Positions 1 through 5,674 of a stretch of DNA of 9,629 nucleotides are shown here, in pieces. The position numbers and the translations under genes were made by a program. The notes below the pieces were generated by a model, which saw only the letters and a list, made by a program, of their open reading frames with translations, had not been told where the DNA came from and made no database searches. This DNA is from Acidobacteriaceae bacterium (GTDB lineage: Bacteria; Acidobacteriota; Terriglobia; Terriglobales; Acidobacteriaceae), in the NCBI GenBank assembly GCA_009781125.1, contig WQYS01000071.1, forward strand, positions 1 to 9,629, read 5' to 3'. The stretch's first letter is position 1; every line of letters starts with the position of its first letter.

Positions 1-360
1 CACGCCCAGGTGAATCAGGCGGCCCTCCTCCAGTCCCGAGATGACCTCGACGTTCCATCCCGTTGCCGAGCGCACCCACTCCGTGAACGCCTCTGCGTTG
101 CGCGCGTCGCGCATGGCGCTGGTGGCCACCACGCGCACGCGGTCGACGACGTACATCTGCGCCGCCTTGTGAAAGCGCTTCAGCGCGCGGATGGTGGCGG
201 CCATCGCCTCGGGCGAGATGACGCCTGTCTGGAAGACGCTTTCGCCCAGGCGCGTGACCTCGCGGTCCTCGTGCAGGGTCTTCAATCTGTGCGCCTGCAC
301 GGTGGCAATCTTCAGGCGGCAGGAGTTCGATCCGATATCAACTGCGGCAAAAGAGGGCAT
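1..360 (-). CDS. Ppx/GppA-type phosphatase, N-terminal 120 residues (partial, runs off left edge)
   Basis: The reverse complement from the ATG at 358-360 reads MPSFAAVDIGSNSCRLKIAT and stays open to base 1. Visible are the ASKHA-fold phosphate-1 loop DIGSNSCRL (residues 8-16), the motif VVATSAMRDARNAEAF (77-92), and VISGLEEGRLIHLGV (106-120), which matches the conserved ISG-EEA region of this family where the catalytic glutamate lies. Family members hydrolyse terminal phosphate from inorganic polyphosphate (Ppx) or convert pppGpp to ppGpp (GppA), usually in the cytosol. The two activities cannot be told apart from this fragment, and the C-terminal half is outside the window. The start is well placed because the homology begins within the first few residues. 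GGAG at 376-379 is about 15 bases from the ATG, too far for a normal ribosome binding site. The gene is divergent from the glycosyltransferase operon, with 66 bases between the start codons. Confidence 0.9.
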   Translation of the reverse strand, partial: MPSFAAVDIGSNSCRLKIATVQAHRLKTLHEDREVTRLGESVFQTGVISPEAMAATIRALKRFHKAAQMYVVDRVRVVATSAMRDARNAEAFTEWVRSATGWNVEVISGLEEGRLIHLGV

Positions 361-426
361 GGGTTCGTCTACAATCTCCAGAGGCTGGTTATTCCGTTAC
401 TCTTTTTAAAGTACCTTACCGGGAAC
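361..426. promoter_or_regulatory. Divergent intergenic region between the Ppx/GppA gene and the GT39 operon
   Basis: These 66 bases must hold at least part of the promoters for both flanking genes. The middle is AT-rich (TCTTTTTAAAG at 401-411), in contrast to the GC-rich coding DNA around it. A TANNNT-type hexamer TACCTT (412-417) lies 9 bases before the ATG at 427, and TAAAGT (407-412) overlaps it. No convincing -35 element was found for either direction, so this is a location call and not a defined promoter. Confidence 0.35.
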
Positions 427-2346
427 ATGATTGTAGCTTCGCATAGAGACTCAGAGAGAAAAGAACTCGCGCCGCCCGCGCTTCGCCGTTCCCGGGTGCT
501 GCTGCTGTTGACGGGGCTGTGGCTGGTTATCTATTTTGCCTCGCTCTTTGCGCCTCCTGTTCTCGACGACGCCGACGGAACTCACGCCAGCGCCGCCCGC
601 CACATGGCGCTCTCGGGCGATCTGGTTACGCTCAAGGTCGATGGCATCCGCTATCTGGAGAAGGCTCCGCTGCCGTACTGGCTCGTGGCTGCGAGCTTCC
701 GTATCTTCGGCTTCAATACATTTGCCGTCCACCTTCCCAATGCGATAGCGGTACTGCTGCTCGCATTTCTTGGCGTGTTGTGGGCCGACCGCGCCTTCGG
801 CATCCGCGCTGCGCTCTATACGGGGATCGCCGTGCTGACCAGCGCCGGAGTCTTTCTCTTTACGCGAATCTACATCCCCGAGGTGATGCTGTCGCTGTTT
901 CTGTGCGCGGCGCTCTACTGCCTTGCCTCCGCTCTGGACAAGCCGGAGAAGATGCCCGCCTACGCCATGTGGACGGCGCTGGCTCTGGCCGTGCTCACGA
1001 AGGGACTGGTGGCGCTGGTCTTCTTCTTCGGAACCGCAGGCATCTATCTTCTGCTCACCGGAGACTACAAGCGCATGCGCGCGCTCAGGCCTGTCAGCGG
1101 CTTCGCGCTCTTTCTTGCCATCGCCGCGCCGTGGCACATCCTGGCCGGGCTGCGCAATACCGGAGGCATGAACGGTCACGGCTTCTTCTGGTTCTACTTC
1201 GTCAACGAACACGTTCTGCGCTTCCTGGGCAGGCGCTATCCCGTCGATTACAACAAGCTGCCGGGTTATCTCTACTGGAGCCTGCACCTGGTATGGCTCT
1301 TTCCCTGGAGCCTGTTTCTTCCCGTTGCCTGCCTGAAGGGGTACAGGGGCTTCGTTGCGCGAAGGCCGTTCTCGCGGCGCGCGCGCGAGCATCACAGCAG
1401 CTTCACCAACCGAAGCATCCTGATTCTTGCCCTATATTCGGCGCTGGTTCTGCTGTTTTTCGCCATCTCGACGAACCAGGAGTACTACACCTTTCCCGCG
1501 TACCTGCCCCTGCTGATGTTCACCATGGCGGCCATCTGCAGCGCAGAGCAATCCAGCGGGCCGAGTGAGTATAGACTTCGCCGCTGGCTCACCGCTGCTC
1601 ATGCCGCCTATACCGTCGCGGGAGTTGCAGTGGCTGCCGCGCTTGTCTATGGGCTGTGGAGTTCGCGCCGCCTCCCCTTCGTGCCTGACATCGGAGTTGT
1701 GCTCGCGCATCGCGGTGTTGGGGACTATACCCTTTCCATGTCCTCCTTCTTCGACCTTACCGGGCCGAGCTTTGCGGCGCTTCGTCTTCCCGCCGTGATT
1801 GCAGCCATCACCTTTGCTACCGGACCAGCCGTTGCATGGATTCTTCGTTCGCGGCGACGGCATCTTGCTTCGATGGTTGCGGTGGCCGGGACCAGCGCGG
1901 TCTTTCTCATCGCGGCGCAGATAGCGTTTGTCCGGTTCGCTCCGGTGCTCTCGTCGGAGAATCTTGCCGCGAAGATTCAGCAGCTTGAGGACGATCATGT
2001 CATCGCGCGCGACAGCCGCGTCATACTTTATGGGGACCAGGCCTATGGTTCATCGATCCCCTTTTATCTGGGGAAAGAGGTTGAGCTGGTCAATGGCCGC
2101 TCCACGTCCATGCTTTTTGGATCGGCCTTCGCTGACGTTCCTCCGGTCTTCCTCACGCCGGACGAGTTGTTCAAGCAGTGGGGAGGCGGCCCGGCGCGCA
2201 TGGTTCTGTTCGTTCCGCCGGATAAGCGCGATGAGGTGGATCAGCTTCTGGGCAAGAACAAGATCCTGATTGAGGCGGTCTCGGGCAAGGCGTTGTTCAC
2301 GGACCGCCCGCTCGATGCCTGGAGGACTGTTCTAACCAGCAACTGA
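427..2346 (+). CDS. ArnT/PMT-type glycosyltransferase (GT39 family), first of a tandem pair
   Basis: This 639-residue integral membrane protein resembles ArnT and related GT39/GT83 enzymes, which move a sugar from a polyprenyl-phosphate donor to an acceptor on the periplasmic side. Residues 23-41 form the first membrane helix. It is followed by the acidic first loop VLDDADGTHASAARHM (45-60), where the family has its catalytic acid, then GDLVTLKVDGIRYLEKAPLPYW (64-85). Further family motifs are TRIYIPEVML (146-155), LTKG (190-193), APWH (234-237), NEHVLRFLGRR (260-270) and a QEYYTFPAYLPLL segment. About ten to twelve hydrophobic helices precede a soluble C-terminal domain that starts near LSSENLAAKIQQ. 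I chose ATG 427 because the open frame continues upstream only through DNA antisense to the phosphatase gene. The ribosome binding site is weak. It forms an operon with the next gene. Acceptor and sugar are unknown. Confidence 0.88.
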   Translation: MIVASHRDSERKELAPPALRRSRVLLLLTGLWLVIYFASLFAPPVLDDADGTHASAARHMALSGDLVTLKVDGIRYLEKAPLPYWLVAASFRIFGFNTFAVHLPNAIAVLLLAFLGVLWADRAFGIRAALYTGIAVLTSAGVFLFTRIYIPEVMLSLFLCAALYCLASALDKPEKMPAYAMWTALALAVLTKGLVALVFFFGTAGIYLLLTGDYKRMRALRPVSGFALFLAIAAPWHILAGLRNTGGMNGHGFFWFYFVNEHVLRFLGRRYPVDYNKLPGYLYWSLHLVWLFPWSLFLPVACLKGYRGFVARRPFSRRAREHHSSFTNRSILILALYSALVLLFFAISTNQEYYTFPAYLPLLMFTMAAICSAEQSSGPSEYRLRRWLTAAHAAYTVAGVAVAAALVYGLWSSRRLPFVPDIGVVLAHRGVGDYTLSMSSFFDLTGPSFAALRLPAVIAAITFATGPAVAWILRSRRRHLASMVAVAGTSAVFLIAAQIAFVRFAPVLSSENLAAKIQQLEDDHVIARDSRVILYGDQAYGSSIPFYLGKEVELVNGRSTSMLFGSAFADVPPVFLTPDELFKQWGGGPARMVLFVPPDKRDEVDQLLGKNKILIEAVSGKALFTDRPLDAWRTVLTSN

Positions 2347-2356
2347 CGCGCCTTCT

Positions 2357-4327
2357 GTGAACACAACTTTGGATACACCTGTTTTGTACGCTACATACCA
2401 ATCCGCTGCCACCGCAACGCTTCAGGAGACCTCTGCGGCATCCACGAAACGCGCCTGGAATCTGCGTTCCATCATCCTGTTGGTTCTGACATGGATGATC
2501 CTGCAGATCGGAGGACTCTTCTCTCCAGGGCTGCTCGATGACGTCGATTCGATCTACACCGAAGCCGCCCGCGAGATGCTTCAGCGGCATGATCTCGTCA
2601 CGCCCTACGTCGATGGCATACGCTTCTTCGACAAGCCTCCGCTGCTGTACTGGATGGCCGCAGGATCGATGCGCGTCTTCGGCCCGCACGACTGGGCGGC
2701 GCGGCTTCCGCTGGCGCTGGCGGCGCTGGCGCTGCTGCTTGCGGTTTATGCGCTGGGAATCCGTCTGTTCCGCGCGGTCTCGCCTGCGTCCTCGCCTGAC
2801 CGGGGCGGCTTCTATGCTGCGCTCGTCATGGCCACTGCGATTGGGCCGTATCTCTATACCAGGTTCTACATCCCCGACATCCTGCTCGCTCTGTGGATGA
2901 CACTCAGCGTACACCTCTTCCTGATGGCGATGGACCGGATCCGCGAGGAGGCTTCCGCGCTGCTTCCCTGCATGGCGTTTGCCGCGGTCACGGCGCTCAA
3001 CGTGCTTACAAAGGGACTCATCGGCCTCGTCTTTCCGGTTGGGTTCGTGGTCCTCTACCTGCTGCTTACGCGGCAGATGCACCTGCTGCGCCGTCTTCAT
3101 CTGGTGGCGAGCATAGGAGTCTTTCTGGCTATCGCCGCGCCCTGGCACGTTCTTGCCGCGTTGCGCACGCCAGCCATTCCTCTGCCAGCAGGCAACGGGC
3201 TTCCAACTCGTGGAGGGTGGGCGTGGTTCTATCTTTATAACGAACACGTCGCCCGCTTCCTTGGCCGCCGTATTCCGCACGATTACGGACAGGTGCCGGT
3301 TCCGCTCTTCTGGCTGCTCACAGCGCTGTGGGGCATGCCCTGGGCCGCCTTCCTGCCCGGCGCTGTTGCCCGTTCTATGCGGCGGGTTGTCTTTCGGGAT
3401 TCTGCTCTATGCACGTGGATTGAAGAGAACCGGGCAGAGTTTGTTCTGTTGCTGTGGGCTGCGCTTGTGCTGGTCTTCTTCTCGCTCTCCAGCCGTCAGG
3501 AGTACTACGGTCTTCCCGCGCTGCCAGCGCTGGCTCTGCTTGCCGGTGGCCTGCTCGCGCGCGCCGACGGGGACGATTTCATCGCCTACCGGAGCACGCT
3601 GCGGTGGTCGCTGTATCTTCTTGTACCCGTCACAACATTGATTGCCATAGTTACGGCGGCGTTTGCCGTCGCCGCGCCGAGTCCTGCGCCGGGAGCCGAT
3701 ATTGCATCGCTCCTCACAGCGAATCCAGAAGCCTACAACCTGTCGCTGGGCCATCTGTTCGATCTGACCGGAGCGGCCATGGGAGTGTTTCGCGGTCCGC
3801 TGATCGCCGTTGCGCTCGGCATGATTGTGCTCGGTCCCGTAAGCTACATCGTTCGCCGCCGTGGTTTTACCTACACGGCGAACCTTACCATGGCTGCCGC
3901 CATGGTGGTAACACTGCTGGCCGTGCATGAGGGACTGCGGCGCTTCTATCCCATTCTCGGCTCCAAGGGAATTGCCCTGACGATCCATCAGGTGCGGCAG
4001 CGCGACCCTCGTCCCGGCGACCTCATTCTTCTTGACGGCGAACTGAGTTCAGGTTCGACACTGGTCTTTTACACCGGCGAGCAGGTGCATCTCGTCAATG
4101 GCAGAGTTAATGGCCCCTGGTACGGGAGTTTCTGGCCCGACGCTCCGCGCATCTTCGAGACGGACGAAACTCTCCGCAAGCTATGGTCCAGTCAGCAGCG
4201 CGTCTTCCTGATGACTCCAAATCCAGCGGCGCGCGCAGGCGAACTCAGCCACTACGGCGAAGTCCACGTGATTACGTCTGCTGGAGGCAAGAGCCTGCTC
4301 TCCAATCAGTCTGTAAATGATCGATGA
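2357..4327 (+). CDS. ArnT/PMT-type glycosyltransferase (GT39 family), second of a tandem pair
   Basis: This 656-residue paralogue of the preceding gene has the same layout: a first membrane helix (about 37-56), the acidic loop LLDDVDSIYTEAAREML (59-75), VDGIRFFDKPPLLYW (85-99), RFYIPDILL (169-177), LTKG (217-220), APWH (261-264), NEHVARFLGRR (295-305), a SSRQEYYGLPALPALALLAG segment and a soluble C-terminal domain containing FYTGEQVHLVNGR. It is expected to use a polyprenyl-phosphate sugar at the outer face of the inner membrane. GTG 2357 is the only reasonable start: an in-frame TAA lies at 2333-2335, no other start codon lies between, and the first internal ATG would remove part of helix 1. 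A purine-rich GGAGGA (2321-2326) is 30 bases upstream, too far to serve this start, so translational coupling to the previous gene (10-base gap) is likely. The last 22 bases overlap the convergent wecA-type gene. Confidence 0.88.
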   Translation: MNTTLDTPVLYATYQSAATATLQETSAASTKRAWNLRSIILLVLTWMILQIGGLFSPGLLDDVDSIYTEAAREMLQRHDLVTPYVDGIRFFDKPPLLYWMAAGSMRVFGPHDWAARLPLALAALALLLAVYALGIRLFRAVSPASSPDRGGFYAALVMATAIGPYLYTRFYIPDILLALWMTLSVHLFLMAMDRIREEASALLPCMAFAAVTALNVLTKGLIGLVFPVGFVVLYLLLTRQMHLLRRLHLVASIGVFLAIAAPWHVLAALRTPAIPLPAGNGLPTRGGWAWFYLYNEHVARFLGRRIPHDYGQVPVPLFWLLTALWGMPWAAFLPGAVARSMRRVVFRDSALCTWIEENRAEFVLLLWAALVLVFFSLSSRQEYYGLPALPALALLAGGLLARADGDDFIAYRSTLRWSLYLLVPVTTLIAIVTAAFAVAAPSPAPGADIASLLTANPEAYNLSLGHLFDLTGAAMGVFRGPLIAVALGMIVLGPVSYIVRRRGFTYTANLTMAAAMVVTLLAVHEGLRRFYPILGSKGIALTIHQVRQRDPRPGDLILLDGELSSGSTLVFYTGEQVHLVNGRVNGPWYGSFWPDAPRIFETDETLRKLWSSQQRVFLMTPNPAARAGELSHYGEVHVITSAGGKSLLSNQSVNDR

Positions 4328-5493
4328 TCCGCATAGGTGTGGGAGTCGTACTCCCACGAGGGTGGCGAGATCACGTCATCCATCTCCGGATCGGAGTGCG
4401 CGATGCAGAGCTGCCGCAACTCCTCGCCTGTAGCCACCTTCGTGGCCAGAGCGTCCCGCCTGCTGCGCACGGGTAGCAGGTAATGATGGTATCCCAGGTA
4501 AACCAGTCCCGCAGCCGTGATCGCAGCCATGCTGGTGAGAGCTGCTGTGCTTGAAGCGGGCCAGTGCAGGATCGAGAACACGGTCAGCGAAAACAATCCG
4601 GCAGCCGCGTAGAGCGCCACGGCTGAGGCGCGAACCGAGAAGCCCTTCAGCAGCAGCTTGTGGTGCAGGTGCTCGCAGTCCGGCTCGAAGATAGATTTTC
4701 CCTTGAGCAGACGCCGCAGAAACGCCAGCAGCACATCGAGCGCGGGAACCGCAAGAAACATCGCCGACGTAGCGATGCCTGCGTGATTCCGAGGCTGCTG
4801 GCTCAACAGAATCGCCATGCCGCTGAGCGCGGTCCCCAGCACCAGGCTGCCGCCGTCGCCCATGAAGATCTGCGCCGGACTGAAGTTGAGCGGAAGAAAT
4901 CCCGCGAACGCGCCCGCCACGGCCACGCCTAGAATCATCAGAGCGGGCAGGCTCAGGAAGTATCCGGCATAGGCAAAGCTGAGCGCCGAGATTACTCCTA
5001 ATCCGCCAGCGAGCCCGTCCAGCCCATCCACTAGGTTCAGCGCGTTCGTCACCGACACCACCCAGAAGACGGTCAGCGGCAATCCAAGCCGCGACGACGG
5101 CCCGAGGTTCACAAATCCCAGATTGGTCAGGCGCAGCCCGGCGACATACAGGATCAGGCCGGCGACGATCTCCATGGTGAACTTAGTCCACGCGGCCAGG
5201 CCGCGGCAGTCGTCGACCACGCCGACAAAGAAGACGCAGGCCGAGGCCAGAAGAACAGCGGCCAATCGTTGCGGCTCCGCAGAGGTGGAGCTGGACTCTC
5301 CGGCGAGAACCGCCAGGGCAATCGCTGTAAAGATGGCGACGCCGCCTAATCGCGGGACCGCTCCGCCGGGCAGATGATGTTGAAACCGGTGGCCAATCCA
5401 TCCGTGGCCGACGGCCGTCTTGAGAACCACATGGGTTCCGCAAAAGGACGCTGTCGCAGCGATTGCGAAAAGTAGAAGACCGGATTCAACCAT
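4306..5493 (-). CDS. wecA: WecA/TagO/MraY-family polyprenyl-phosphate sugar-1-phosphate transferase
   Basis: This 395-residue multispanning membrane protein of the MraY/WecA superfamily (GT4-type PNPT) attaches a UDP-HexNAc-derived sugar-1-phosphate to undecaprenyl phosphate on the cytosolic side, the first step of O-antigen, teichoic acid or other lipid-linked glycans. Motifs appear in the right order: VPRLGGVAIF (46-55); the magnesium-binding VDDCRG (93-98, Asp94-Asp95); NALNLVDGLDGLAGG (150-164, Asp156 and Asp159); FMGDGGS (210-216); and the carboxy-proximal HLHHKLL (275-281), equivalent to HIHH of WecA. The HxHH motif and the lack of MraY-specific context favour a WecA/TagO-like HexNAc-1-P transferase over MraY. 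The symbol is family level only. After the last helix a 50-60 residue hydrophilic tail (from about 342) ends in an aromatic and acidic stretch. The start is supported by homology from residue 45 on and by GGCGGA close upstream. The 3' end overlaps the GT39 operon tail to tail. Confidence 0.88.
   Translation of the reverse strand: MVESGLLLFAIAATASFCGTHVVLKTAVGHGWIGHRFQHHLPGGAVPRLGGVAIFTAIALAVLAGESSSTSAEPQRLAAVLLASACVFFVGVVDDCRGLAAWTKFTMEIVAGLILYVAGLRLTNLGFVNLGPSSRLGLPLTVFWVVSVTNALNLVDGLDGLAGGLGVISALSFAYAGYFLSLPALMILGVAVAGAFAGFLPLNFSPAQIFMGDGGSLVLGTALSGMAILLSQQPRNHAGIATSAMFLAVPALDVLLAFLRRLLKGKSIFEPDCEHLHHKLLLKGFSVRASAVALYAAAGLFSLTVFSILHWPASSTAALTSMAAITAAGLVYLGYHHYLLPVRSRRDALATKVATGEELRQLCIAHSDPEMDDVISPPSWEYDSHTYADHRSFTD
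4339..4357 (+). terminator. Perfect 7-bp hairpin just past the GT39 operon stop codon (candidate terminator)
   Basis: GTGGGAG (4339-4345) and CTCCCAC (4351-4357) are perfect inverted repeats around the 5-base loop TCGTA, beginning 11 bases after the TGA of the second GT39 gene. Read rightward, no U-rich tract follows, so it is at best a weak or factor-assisted terminator or an RNA 3'-end stabiliser. It lies inside the C-terminal codons of the convergent wecA-type gene, so chance in coding DNA is a real alternative. Confidence 0.35.
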
Positions 5494-5671
5494 GAGAGTC
5501 CGCCAGAAAACTGACCGGGAGCCCTACATCGTCGAACAGCTACACGAATCTTCAGATCACATAATTCCTATAGGAATAGGAACGATTCCCCGGTAGAAAA
5601 GTTTTCCCGTAGCGGAAGAAAAGTTGGTGTCTGTCTCTGAAATGTGTTGAATAGGAGCGCCTTCGGCGCTC
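5494..5671 (-). promoter_or_regulatory. Upstream region of the wecA-type gene with clustered symmetric elements
   Basis: This is the longest non-coding stretch of the window and the presumed control region of the leftward wecA-type gene. Within 5564-5625 it contains ATTCCTATAGGAAT (5564-5577, a perfect 14-base palindrome), GGAA-CGA-TTCC (5579-5589), GAAAA-G-TTTTC (5596-5606), and a direct repeat AGAAAAGTT at 5595-5603 and 5617-5625, 22 bases apart (about two helical turns). The block is markedly more AT-rich than its flanks. These look like protein-binding sites or promoter parts, but I cannot name a regulator, and no clear -35/-10 pair could be assigned on the minus strand. A TGTGA half-site (minus strand, just left of the palindrome) has no partner. 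The right edge is the hairpin that follows the oligopeptidase gene. Confidence 0.4.
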
Positions 5672-5674
5672 TTA
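5652..5674 (-). terminator. Hairpin overlapping the stop codon of the oligopeptidase B gene
   Basis: GAGCGCC (5655-5661) and GGCGCTC (5665-5671) pair perfectly around a 3-base loop. The stem extends outward to about 10 bp (5652-5661 with 5665-5674, including one G-U type pair) and takes in the TAA stop of the leftward gene. On the minus strand the stem is followed by CTATTCAACA with no U run, so intrinsic termination is unproven; it may stop or stabilise the oligopeptidase transcript before the wecA-type control region. Confidence 0.45.

Noticed and set aside
10..426. Open upstream extension of the first GT39 frame by 139 codons
   Set aside because: It is antisense to the Ppx/GppA coding region, has arginine- and histidine-rich shadow composition, and the GT39 homology starts after the ATG at 427.
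451..1395. Minus-strand open frame of 314 codons opposite the first GT39 gene
   Set aside because: Arg/Gln/His-rich composition typical of the antisense of GC-rich coding DNA, no recognisable motif, fully inside a convincing gene.
2297..3280. Minus-strand open frame of 327 codons across the junction of the GT39 genes
   Set aside because: Low-complexity charged shadow of the real plus-strand genes, with no family resemblance.
5545..5566. TGTGA on the minus strand as a CRP/FNR-type site
   Set aside because: Only one half-site is present and no matching TCACA arm follows at the expected spacing.
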